From contig NZ_JTDK01000009.1 of assembly GCF_000802305.1 (NCBI RefSeq), forward strand, positions 1 to 64,000: a stretch of DNA of 64,000 bases. The letters run 5' to 3'. Origin of the DNA: Microbacterium mangrovi (GTDB lineage Bacteria; Actinomycetota; Actinomycetes; Actinomycetales; Microbacteriaceae). A program made the translations under genes and the position numbers. Positions 36,168 to 43,619 of this stretch are shown here, piece by piece (positions within the stretch are counted from its first letter, which is position 1; each line of letters starts with the position of its first letter). The notes beneath the pieces were generated by a model. It did no database searches. It was not told where the DNA came from and saw only the letters and a program-made list of their open reading frames with translations.

Positions 36168-37846
36168 CAGTGGTTCTTCCGGTTCATCATGACGAGCACC
36201 GGGGGCGCGACGACGAGCAGCAGCAGGGCGGCGACCGCGATCCACACCGCCCACTGCGAGAAGGCCGAGGTCGTGTCGGCGGCGACCATCACCGGCGAGG
36301 CGGCGATGGTCGTGCACTGTCCGGTGTCCTGGTCGCACGACGTCTTGCCGTCGGGGTTGAGGAGGGTGACGGTGGCGTTGCCGCCGGTGCCCGCGCCCGT
36401 CCCACCCGATCCGGCGGACGTGCCGCCGGCTGCCGGGGTTCCGCCCTTCGGCACGCCCGGGGTCGTGCCGCCCGACGTCGTCGAACCGGTGGTGGTCGCG
36501 CCGCCTGCGGTGGAGCCGCTGGTGTGGTTGCCCACCGTGTTGTTGTCGCTCTGCCCCTGCGAGCTCGACGACTTGCTGCCGTGCACGGGCGTTCCGTAGG
36601 TGCACGTCGTCGCCGCGCCGGCCTTGTCGCACAGGTCGGGGTAGAGCGCGTTCACGGCGAGCGTGTTGGTGCCGTCGGACGAGAAGGTCGGGTTGTTGCA
36701 GCGCTTGATGTCGATGTTCTTCGCGACCGCGCCCGGGATCTTCTTCACCTGGGCCAGGCCCGCGCGCACCAGGTTGATCGGCAGCGGCGAGTACCCGAGC
36801 GTCGGCGCGGACTGCTGGCCCGCGCAGAGGGCGTAGTCGACGAACGCGCCGAGCGTGGTCCCCTTGCCCGTCGTGAACCCGTTCTGCAGCGCCGTCGGCA
36901 CCACGAAGTAGGAGTACGACGAGATGGGATACGCCCGCGGGTCGGCGTCGGTGTAGACCGCGTCGAGGTTCTGCGTCAGATAGGTTTCGGGGTTCGACGA
37001 GTCGGTGTTGACCTTCGCCTTCAGCAGCGCGACCGCGACGTTGGATGCCGTCGGCAGCACATAGAACCCGGACTGGTTGAGGACCTTCGCGACCGGGTAC
37101 CGGCTCTGCAGCGCGTACGAGTACTCGACGTACCCGATCGAGCCCACGTTGCCGGCCTGGGCGACGAAGCCGGCCACGCCGCTGTCGCCCGACTTCGCCT
37201 GCTGCACCGTCGGGTCGTACCGGCTGCACTGGGTGAAGAACGAGACCTCGCCGCACGACCACGAACTCGGGAAGCGCTTGGCCATCCACAGCGTGAACTG
37301 CGCCGTCGAGCCCGAGCCGTCGGAGCGCACGACCGGGGTGATCTTCAGCGACGGCAGCGCGATGCCCGGGTTCTCCGCCTTGATCTTGGCGTCGTTCCAC
37401 TGGGTGATCCGGCCGGAGAAGATGCCCGCGATCGTCGGACCCGAGAGCTTCAGGTTCGTGAAGCGCTGGCCGCCCACGGTCAGGTTGTACATGAGCGCGG
37501 TGCCGCCGGCCACGTCGGGCACGTACGCGAAGCCGCGGCCGGGCACGCCCGGCGTGGTCCCCCGGATGCCGTAGGGCACGTCGGATGCCGCGAAGTCGTC
37601 ACTGCCGTTGGCGTACCCGGTCAGGCCCGCGACCGAGCCGGTGGGGGCGAAGTTCACCGTCATGCCGGCGCTCCGGACGTTCGCGCGCCAGTCGTCGATC
37701 GCGTTCGCGGCCCACGACGATCCCTCTCCCGAGATCGGCGCGTACCCGGCGGCTTCGGCAGCGGGCGCGGCCGCGCCGAATCCGAGCGCGGCGAGGATGG
37801 CGATCGCCGTCATGAGGGCGGCGATCGGACGACGGCGGTTACGCAC
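36167..37846 (-). CDS. pstS: phosphate-binding protein PstS with C-terminal membrane anchor
   Basis: 559 residues. Signal peptide ends at AEAAG; the binding domain shows the phosphate-ligand motifs GEGSSWAANAIDDWR, SDDFAASDVPYG and RSDGSGSTAQFT. After about residue 415 comes a Ser/Thr/Gly-rich linker (GGTTPGVPKGGTPAAGGTSA) and a C-terminal helix WAVWIAVAALLLLVVAPPVLVM, so it is tethered by its C-terminus instead of by the usual N-terminal lipid. Standard PstS is about 370 residues. GTG at 37846 overlaps the pstA stop by 8 nt with GGGAG upstream. Confidence 0.9.
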   Translation of the reverse strand: MRNRRRPIAALMTAIAILAALGFGAAAPAAEAAGYAPISGEGSSWAANAIDDWRANVRSAGMTVNFAPTGSVAGLTGYANGSDDFAASDVPYGIRGTTPGVPGRGFAYVPDVAGGTALMYNLTVGGQRFTNLKLSGPTIAGIFSGRITQWNDAKIKAENPGIALPSLKITPVVRSDGSGSTAQFTLWMAKRFPSSWSCGEVSFFTQCSRYDPTVQQAKSGDSGVAGFVAQAGNVGSIGYVEYSYALQSRYPVAKVLNQSGFYVLPTASNVAVALLKAKVNTDSSNPETYLTQNLDAVYTDADPRAYPISSYSYFVVPTALQNGFTTGKGTTLGAFVDYALCAGQQSAPTLGYSPLPINLVRAGLAQVKKIPGAVAKNIDIKRCNNPTFSSDGTNTLAVNALYPDLCDKAGAATTCTYGTPVHGSKSSSSQGQSDNNTVGNHTSGSTAGGATTTGSTTSGGTTPGVPKGGTPAAGGTSAGSGGTGAGTGGNATVTLLNPDGKTSCDQDTGQCTTIAASPVMVAADTTSAFSQWAVWIAVAALLLLVVAPPVLVMMNRKNH

Positions 37847-39125
37847 GAGGACTCCCGGGGTCGGGGGAAGACGAGTCGGTGGACGGTTCGGGGCGCACTG
37901 TACTGAAGGGCAGCGTGCGCCGGATCGGGACCTGCGCGCTCAGTTCCCGCACACGGGTCCACTGGTCGCGCATCCGGCGCGACATCCCGGCCCGGCGCTG
38001 CTTGCGCTTGGCCTTCTTCGCGACGGTCTGCGAGCCGAGCACGCGCGCCAGGATGAACAGCACCAGCACGAGCAGCATCAGCACGACCGCAGTCGCGAAG
38101 CCGCGCGCGATCATGGTGGGCTGCGGCGACTTGACGAACTCGAAGACCGCGAGCGGCAGCGACACCATGGGCCCGTGCAGCGGGTCGGTGTTCAGCGCCG
38201 CCGCGAAGCCCGCCGTGAGCAGCACCGGCGAGGTCTCGCCGATGCCGCGGGCGGTCGCGAGGATGATCGCCGTGGTGAGCCCGCCGCGCGCGGTCGGGAG
38301 CACCACGTCGCGCACCGTGCGGAAGTGGCTCGCACCGAGGCCGAAACTCGCCTCTTTCAGCGTTCCCGGCACCATCCGGAACACGACGTCCGCCGAGCGG
38401 ATCATGATCGGCAGCATCATCACGGTGATCGCGAGCCCCGCGGCGAACCCGGACTTGTCCACGCCCAGGATCAGGATGAACGACGACAGCACGAACAGGC
38501 CCGCCACGATCGACGGCAGGGCCGTCATCGCCTCGACGATGGTGCGCACGAACCGCGAGAACGGGCCGGGGAACTCCGACAGGAACAGCGCCGTGGTGAT
38601 TCCGAGCGGCACCGTGATCACCAGGGCGATCGTGATCTGCAGGAGCGTGCCGACGATGGCGTGGATGACGCCGCCCTGCGTGAGGGGCGACAGCGGACCG
38701 GTGGTCGACATGTCCTGGCTGAACAGGTTCGCGTGCCAGAGCGCCTGCCAGCCGCGCAGCAGCGGGTAGATCAGCACGCTCGTGAGGGCCAGCACGAGGA
38801 CGAACGCGCCGGTGTGCACGAGCACCGCGACCACGCGGTCGACCATCACCGGGCCGGTCTCTTCGAGCCGGACGAGCACCGCGTAGATCGCGACGAAGAA
38901 CACGTACGACACGAGGATGAATGCCAGCGGACCCTGGATCGGCATGACCTGCGTGGCGATGACCCCGGTCAGCGCGATCGCGGCGATGAGGGCGCCCGCC
39001 AGCGACAGCGTGTCGCCGATGCGCGCGCCGGCGGTCTGCCGACACTGCTCGGGCCCGGCCGGGGCATCGTGTCGCGGAAGCTCGGTCTGCTCGACCAGCT
39101 CGTCCGCGTCGACCGAGGCGCTCAA
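37839..39125 (-). CDS. pstA: phosphate ABC transporter permease PstA
   Basis: 428 residues, longer than the usual 280-300 because of extra helices at the N-terminus (SLAGALIAAIALTGVIATQV, LAFILVSYVFFVAIYAVLV) and a basic C-terminal tail rich in Lys/Arg. The core has the PstA signatures GGVIHAIVGTLLQI, VEAMTALPSIVAGLFV and the EAA-like loop RGGLTTAIILATARGIGETSP. Start at TTG 39125, which overlaps the pstC stop (TTGA) and has GGGGGCGAG upstream; the open frame further upstream is a pstC shadow. Confidence 0.9.
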   Translation of the reverse strand: MSASVDADELVEQTELPRHDAPAGPEQCRQTAGARIGDTLSLAGALIAAIALTGVIATQVMPIQGPLAFILVSYVFFVAIYAVLVRLEETGPVMVDRVVAVLVHTGAFVLVLALTSVLIYPLLRGWQALWHANLFSQDMSTTGPLSPLTQGGVIHAIVGTLLQITIALVITVPLGITTALFLSEFPGPFSRFVRTIVEAMTALPSIVAGLFVLSSFILILGVDKSGFAAGLAITVMMLPIMIRSADVVFRMVPGTLKEASFGLGASHFRTVRDVVLPTARGGLTTAIILATARGIGETSPVLLTAGFAAALNTDPLHGPMVSLPLAVFEFVKSPQPTMIARGFATAVVLMLLVLVLFILARVLGSQTVAKKAKRKQRRAGMSRRMRDQWTRVRELSAQVPIRRTLPFSTVRPEPSTDSSSPDPGSPRA

Positions 39126-40132
39126 CTGCTCGCCCCCGATCGGGAGCGGGCGACGACGAGGGATGCCAGGTAGTTGATGAGCAGCGTCATGAGGAACAGC
39201 GCGAGACCGGCGGCCATCAGCGCGGACAGCCCGAAGGAGTTGGCCTCCGCAAAGCTCAGGGCGATCAGCGACGACACCGAGATCGCACCGGACTGCAGGA
39301 TGTGCGGCTGGATGGTGAACACCGGCGAGATGATCATGTACACCGCGATCGTCTCGCCGAGCGCCCGGCCGAGACCGAGCATCGTGCCGCCGATCATGCC
39401 GCCGCGGCCGAACGGCAGCACCACGGAGCGGATCACGCCCCAGCGGGTCGACCCGAGTCCGAGCGCGCCCTCGCGCTCGCCGATCGGTACCTGCGAGAAC
39501 ACCTCGCGCATGATCGAGGTGACCACCGGGGTGATCATGAGGGCCACGACGAAGCCGGCGATGAGGGTCGACGAGGTGAAGATCGTATAGGTGGAGATGG
39601 GCGTGTCCGGGCCGACATCCTTGACGTGGAAGATCGGGATCCACCCGAAGTTCTGCGCGATCCACGCCGACACGGGCGCGACCTGCGCCTGGAAGAAGAA
39701 GAATCCCCACAGGCCGAAGACGACCGACGGGATGGCCGCCATCAGGTCGATGACGCCGACGAGGATGCTCTTCATCCGGCGCGGCGCGTACTCGGTGATG
39801 TAGAGCGCCGTCGCGGTCGACAGCGGCACCGCGACGCACACGGCGACCGCGGCGATGAAGATCGTGCCGGGGATGACCGCTGCGATGCCGAACTGGTGGG
39901 CGTCGGTGTTCCACGCCTGGGTGGTCAGGAACGACACCCCGGCCTCGTCCAGGGCGGGCGTCGCCTTGATCGCGAGGAACGCGCCGATCAGCAGCATCAC
40001 CGCGAGCACGGTGACGCCGCCCGACGTCGCGACCCCGCGGAACAGCTTGTCCGGGAGGTCGCGGACGACCTTGATCTTCCGGGGCTGATCGGCGGGAATC
40101 TCGATCACCTCGGTCTCCGTCACCGCGTGCAC
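39122..40132 (-). CDS. pstC: phosphate ABC transporter permease PstC
   Basis: 336 residues with six hydrophobic segments. DLMAAIPSVVFGLWGFFFF, PIGEREGALGLGSTRW and GRGGMIGGTMLGLGRALGET (the cytoplasmic EAA loop) are PstC features. GTG at 40132 gives a short acidic N-terminus before DLPDKLFRGVATSGG; GTG at 40123 is possible. First gene of the pst row, 40 nt downstream of a PHO box. Confidence 0.93.
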   Translation of the reverse strand: MHAVTETEVIEIPADQPRKIKVVRDLPDKLFRGVATSGGVTVLAVMLLIGAFLAIKATPALDEAGVSFLTTQAWNTDAHQFGIAAVIPGTIFIAAVAVCVAVPLSTATALYITEYAPRRMKSILVGVIDLMAAIPSVVFGLWGFFFFQAQVAPVSAWIAQNFGWIPIFHVKDVGPDTPISTYTIFTSSTLIAGFVVALMITPVVTSIMREVFSQVPIGEREGALGLGSTRWGVIRSVVLPFGRGGMIGGTMLGLGRALGETIAVYMIISPVFTIQPHILQSGAISVSSLIALSFAEANSFGLSALMAAGLALFLMTLLINYLASLVVARSRSGASS

Positions 40133-40171
40133 CGTCTGAGTGTGCTCAGTCCGGATGTCCGCGCCGCGACC

Positions 40172-40193
40172 GCCCGGTGAACGGACGGTGCAC
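40172..40193 (-). promoter_or_regulatory. PHO box upstream of pstC
   Basis: On the minus strand two 11-nt direct repeats, GTGCACCGTCC and GTTCACCGGGC, match the actinobacterial PhoP box pattern G(G/T)TCAYYYRSS. They lie about 40 nt before the pstC start, where PhoP would activate under phosphate limitation. Confidence 0.65.
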
Positions 40194-40220
40194 GTCCCGT
40201 GCCCGCCCGCGACTTCCGCC

Positions 40221-40335
40221 TTCAGCCGACAAGATTCGCTCCCGGTGGCGACCGTTCTTGTCGGTTGAGCGTCGCTCCTCTTGCTTCAACCGACAAGATC
40301 GGTCGCGCGCAGCTGCAATTCTTGTCGGTTGAGCG
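40221..40335. repeat. four alternating copies of a 13-bp word
   Basis: TCAGCCGACAAGA (40222-), TCTTGTCGGTTGA (40256-), TCAACCGACAAGA (40286-) and TCTTGTCGGTTGA (40320-) alternate in orientation, so the stretch can fold as two stem-loops. It lies between the PHO box and a duplicated terminator. It resembles a REP/BIME cluster. Confidence 0.75.
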
Positions 40336-40343
40336 ATCACCCG

Positions 40344-40390
40344 CCGGACACGACAAAGGCCCGGCATCCCGAATCGGGATGCCGGGCCTC
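40344..40390. terminator. duplicated terminator, far copy
   Basis: A 47-bp sequence beginning CCGGACACGAC, containing a perfect 14-bp stem GGCCCGGCATCCCG / CGGGATGCCGGGCC (40358-40388). On the minus strand TTTGTC follows, so it ends transcription of the small-gene pair. It matches 41464-41510 at 45 of 47 positions. Confidence 0.85.
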
Positions 40391-40399
40391 GCGGCCCGA

Positions 40400-40603
40400 C
40401 TACTGGTCGTCGCGCGGAACGCGGAGCGCGGCGTGACGGTGGCGGATGTACTGGGCGCCAATCGAGGAGCCCAACCCGCTGAACACAATGACGGCACCAA
40501 CGGCGACCGTGCTTGCGGTCCCCCGGGGCAGCACATAGGCCATCACCACGACGACCGTGATCGACAGGACGCCAAAGCTCAGGAGGATCAGCCAGTCACG
40601 CAT
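40400..40603 (-). CDS. small two-helix membrane protein, candidate immunity partner
   Basis: 67 residues: helix 1 LILLSFGVLSITVVVVMAYV, short loop PRGTAST, helix 2 VAVGAVIVFSGLGSSIGAQY, and a basic tail RHRHAALRVPRDDQ. GAGGAG is seven bases before the ATG at 40603. It starts 10 nt after the stop of the secreted protein gene, so the two are one transcript ending at the duplicated terminator. Size and layout fit immunity proteins of secreted toxins, but this is a context inference. Confidence 0.65.
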   Translation of the reverse strand: MRDWLILLSFGVLSITVVVVMAYVLPRGTASTVAVGAVIVFSGLGSSIGAQYIRHRHAALRVPRDDQ

Positions 40604-40613
40604 CGACGGCTCC

Positions 40614-41312
40614 TCAGAACGGGGCGGTGGATCGGCAATGGACGACCGAGCCGCCCTTCACGTCATACCACCAAAGCATCTGCCCCTTGCTGCACACACC
40701 GTGCGCAACGACGTAGGCCATCGCCACAGAGACGCCGACGCTCAAAATCCCGCACGCAAGGTTTCCGACTGCGGGGATGAGGCAGATCCCGAAAGTCGCC
40801 GCGGCGGCGGCTCCAGAGGCGAGAGCAGCCTGGTCAACGGAGTTGAAGCCCATCGCCCACTTGCCGCTCTTGCTCCGTACTGAGATCTGGAGCCTGTTCT
40901 GATCTGATGTGGTCTGGTTCGCGGCGTCAACCGATGCCATGTAGTCGGCTGCGCTCGGGAGCGTCACCGAACCCTGCGGAGTCACATACCGGTAAAACGT
41001 CTCGCTGCCCTCGTGGACTTCGGTCCGCGGGACGGCTGATGCCTCGAGTTCCTTGAGGCCGCGGGCGAACGTCACTGGGTCCAGCAGCTTGCTGCCACCC
41101 GGGTAGATGTCGTCCAGTTGCTCGCTCGTCAGCGTCATGGTCGGGCCGCCGGATTCGGTCGCGTGTCTGCCGTTGTCACCGGGCGAGGGCTTGGAGTCCT
41201 TGTCGGTTACGACATGGGCCTGGGTCGGCACAGCGTTTGCCGGCACAGCCACAAGAGTCGTCCCAATCATCGCCGCAACAGCGATCGCGATGCCCGCAAG
41301 TCGTTGAATCAT
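40614..41312 (-). CDS. secreted protein with hydrophobic Cys-containing C-terminus
   Basis: 232 residues. Signal peptide with cleavage at ANA (residue 27); then a polar region with TLTSEQLDDIYPGGSKLLDP and ETFYRYVTPQGSVTLPSAAD; then from about residue 165 a Gly/Ala-rich hydrophobic stretch (ASGAAAAATFGICLIPAVGN, LACGILSVGVSVAMAYVVAH) followed by GVCSKGQMLWWYDVKGG and a last Cys. Four Cys lie in the last 60 residues. That tail resembles membrane-active bacteriocin-type peptides carried on a longer precursor. GGGAG lies about 10 nt before the ATG at 41312. Unrecognised family. Confidence 0.65.
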   Translation of the reverse strand: MIQRLAGIAIAVAAMIGTTLVAVPANAVPTQAHVVTDKDSKPSPGDNGRHATESGGPTMTLTSEQLDDIYPGGSKLLDPVTFARGLKELEASAVPRTEVHEGSETFYRYVTPQGSVTLPSAADYMASVDAANQTTSDQNRLQISVRSKSGKWAMGFNSVDQAALASGAAAAATFGICLIPAVGNLACGILSVGVSVAMAYVVAHGVCSKGQMLWWYDVKGGSVVHCRSTAPF

Positions 41313-41463
41313 TCGGATCTGTCTCCCTCGTCGGTGAGTGGTCGCCCGGATCATCCCAGGTGATTCGAACTCTGACGGATCGGATCGGGGCTGCATCGTT
41401 GTTCGGCGGTTTTGAGTAGTCGAACGGGGCATTTTGAGTACCAACTCGCCGAAACCGTGGGAA

Positions 41464-41510
41464 CCGGACACGACGAAGGCCCGGCATCCCGAAGCGGGAT
41501 GCCGGGCCTC
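41464..41510. terminator. duplicated terminator, native copy after allE
   Basis: Second copy of the 47-bp terminator sequence, hairpin at 41478-41508, directly behind the stop of the minus-strand allE gene. The sequence between the two copies (40391-41463) holds the two small genes. Confidence 0.85.
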
Positions 41511-41521
41511 CAGGCCGCGGC

Positions 41522-42334
41522 TCAGGTGAGCTTGATCTGGCGGTTCATGTCCTTGTACAGCAGGTAGCGGAAGGGCTCCGGGCCACCGGCGTAGCAGGCC
41601 TGCGGGCAGAAGGCGCGCAGCAGCATGTAGTCGCCGGCCTCGCACTCCACCCAGTCGTCGTTGAGCCGGTACACGGCCTTGCCCTGCAGCACGAACAGGC
41701 CGTGCTCCATGATGTGGGTCTCCGCGAACGGGATCGATCCGCCGGGCTGGAACGTCACGATGTTGACCTGCATGTCGTGCGCCATGTCGGACGCGTCCGA
41801 GAACCGGGTGGTGGCCCACACGTCGTCGGTGTCGGGCATCGAGACCGGCTCGATGTCCTGGTCGCGGGTCACGAAGGATGCCGGGGCGTCGATGCCGTCG
41901 AGGTACTCGTACGCCTTGCGGATCCAGTGGAAGCTGGTGCGCTCCGAGCCCTCGTTGGCCAGGGACCACTGCGCGTTCGGCGTGATGAACGCGTACCCGC
42001 CCTCGCCGAGCACGTGGCGCTCGCCCTCCAGGGTCAGGGTCAGCTCCCCAGCGGTGACGAACAGCACGCTCTCGACGCCGGCCTCCGGCTCGGGCTTGTG
42101 CGCCCCGCCGCCGGGCGCGATCTCGACGATCAGTTGCGAGAACGTCATCGCCGAGCTCGGGGTCGGACGGGCGATGATCCACGCCCGCGTGTCGGTGAAG
42201 CCGGGCAGGCTGCTGGTGACGATGTCGCGCAGCACGCCCTTCGGGATGAAGGTGTACGCCAGCTTGACGACGGCACGATCGGTGAGCAGGTCGGTCTGCG
42301 GCGGCAGGCCGCCGGCCGGGGTGTAGTAACCCAT
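41522..42334 (-). CDS. allE: (S)-ureidoglycine aminohydrolase
   Basis: 270-residue bicupin that releases ammonia from (S)-ureidoglycine in allantoate breakdown. Recognised by YYTPAGGLPPQTDLLTDRAV at the N-terminus, two cupin barrels (VEIAPGGGAHKPEPEAGVES and TFQPGGSIPFAETHIMEHGL), and WVECEAGDYMLLRAFCPQAC near the end; the second barrel keeps the metal-binding His/Glu/His/Gln-type residues. AAAGGGA lies six bases before the ATG. Last gene of the malic enzyme-aceB-aldolase-allE run. The preceding allantoate amidohydrolase is not in the window. Confidence 0.9.
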   Translation of the reverse strand: MGYYTPAGGLPPQTDLLTDRAVVKLAYTFIPKGVLRDIVTSSLPGFTDTRAWIIARPTPSSAMTFSQLIVEIAPGGGAHKPEPEAGVESVLFVTAGELTLTLEGERHVLGEGGYAFITPNAQWSLANEGSERTSFHWIRKAYEYLDGIDAPASFVTRDQDIEPVSMPDTDDVWATTRFSDASDMAHDMQVNIVTFQPGGSIPFAETHIMEHGLFVLQGKAVYRLNDDWVECEAGDYMLLRAFCPQACYAGGPEPFRYLLYKDMNRQIKLT

Positions 42335-42365
42335 GTGCGATCCCTTTCGGTCGGGTGGAACGGAT

Positions 42366-43619
42366 TCAGGCGGCGGCGAGCCGCGGGTGCGCGAGCACGG
42401 TCAGCTCGGCCTCGGTGATGCCGATGTCGGCCTGCACCTCGTCGGCGCCGATCGCGCCGCACTGCACGCCGCGCAGCACGAACCAGGCCAGGGCGCGCGC
42501 GGTGGCCGGCTCGTCGAGCACCGCGCCGACCGCCTTCTGCAGATAGTTGCGCAGGCGCACGGCCGAGGCCGGGTACCCCTCGCGGTAGAACGCATAGGTG
42601 GCGAGGTAGCGGGTGGCCAGGTTGTGGGCGTGCATGTCCCACCCCTGATAGACGCCGCGTTCGAGCGAGCGGCGCACGAGCCGCGCGTGCAGCGCCCACG
42701 CCTCTTCGGCGCGCTCGCCGACGGGGAGGATGTTGGTCGAGCCGTCCGAGATGCGGATGCCCGTGCCGGCGGCGGCGAGCTGCATGACCTCCTTGGCGAG
42801 GTCGGCGACGGGGTGCTCCATCGACTGGTACCGCGCTGAGATGCCCAGCGACGCGGAGTAGTCGTACGTGCCGTAGTGGAACGCGGTGATGCGCCCCGGC
42901 ACGGCGGTGGGCAGCTCCGCGAGCGGCGAGCGCCCGGTGGCGCCGAGGATGAGCTGCGGCGTCTCGACCTGCACTTCGAAGCGGATGCGCCCGTCGGGCA
43001 GGCCGTGGGCGCGTTCGATCGCGGCGGCGGCATCCGCCATGGCCTCGACCTGGGCCACCGTCGACACCTTCGGCAGCGTCAGGGTGAGGCCGTCCGGCAG
43101 CCCGCCGGCATCCATCAGCCCGCCGAGGAACACGTCCAGGGTGCGCAGGCCGCGGGCGCGCGTGGGTGCCTCGAAGCACTTGAAGCGGATGCCGATGAAC
43201 GGCGCCGCGGAGCCGGATGCCACCGACTCGGCGACGAGTTCGGCGGCCCGCAGGGCATCCTGGTCCTCGACCGCGCCGCGGTCGCCGTAGCCGTCCTCGA
43301 AGTCGAGGCGGAGGTCTTCGATGGGTTCCGCGGCCAGCTTGGCTTCGACGCGGGATGCCACGGCCGGCACGTCCGCGGCCTGCACGCCGACGCGCGAGGC
43401 GAGGGCGGCGAGGCCCCCCGCGGCCTCGGCCGCCTGGAGCGCCGCAGCGCCCCACGCGGCCTCGAGGCCGTGGGTGTAGGTGTCGCCGGGGACGTAGACC
43501 GTGTGGATCGGCTGACGCGACCCGTCGTCGCCCGGGTAGGCGGTGGCGAGCAGCTCGTCGGTGGCGGCGAGCTTCGCGTCGATGCCGGCCCGGTCGGCGT
43601 CGGTGAGGACGGATGCCAT
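42366..43619 (-). CDS. DUF6986 family, HpcH/HpaI aldolase-citrate lyase-like protein
   Basis: 417 residues with a TIM-barrel CitE/HpcH-type pattern: LRLDFEDGYGDRGAVEDQDA (acidic metal loop), LTLPKVSTVAQVEAMADAAA, RFEVQVETPQLILGATG and FHYGTYDYSASLGIS. It lies in a purine catabolism cluster and overlaps the malate synthase stop by 1 nt (TGATG), so a role in glyoxylate or ureide use is likely. It may cleave or form a C-C bond with glyoxylate or acetyl-CoA, but no substrate can be deduced. Confidence 0.8.
   Translation of the reverse strand: MASVLTDADRAGIDAKLAATDELLATAYPGDDGSRQPIHTVYVPGDTYTHGLEAAWGAAALQAAEAAGGLAALASRVGVQAADVPAVASRVEAKLAAEPIEDLRLDFEDGYGDRGAVEDQDALRAAELVAESVASGSAAPFIGIRFKCFEAPTRARGLRTLDVFLGGLMDAGGLPDGLTLTLPKVSTVAQVEAMADAAAAIERAHGLPDGRIRFEVQVETPQLILGATGRSPLAELPTAVPGRITAFHYGTYDYSASLGISARYQSMEHPVADLAKEVMQLAAAGTGIRISDGSTNILPVGERAEEAWALHARLVRRSLERGVYQGWDMHAHNLATRYLATYAFYREGYPASAVRLRNYLQKAVGAVLDEPATARALAWFVLRGVQCGAIGADEVQADIGITEAELTVLAHPRLAAA

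Noticed and set aside
31617..37846. LPXTG-anchored substrates for the sortase-like protein
   Set aside because: None of the three surface proteins ends with an LPXTG motif; two end with plain membrane helices and one has no anchor.
40221..40335. CRISPR array
   Set aside because: Only four short words, alternating orientation and uneven spacing; no cas genes. Better seen as REP-like stem-loops.
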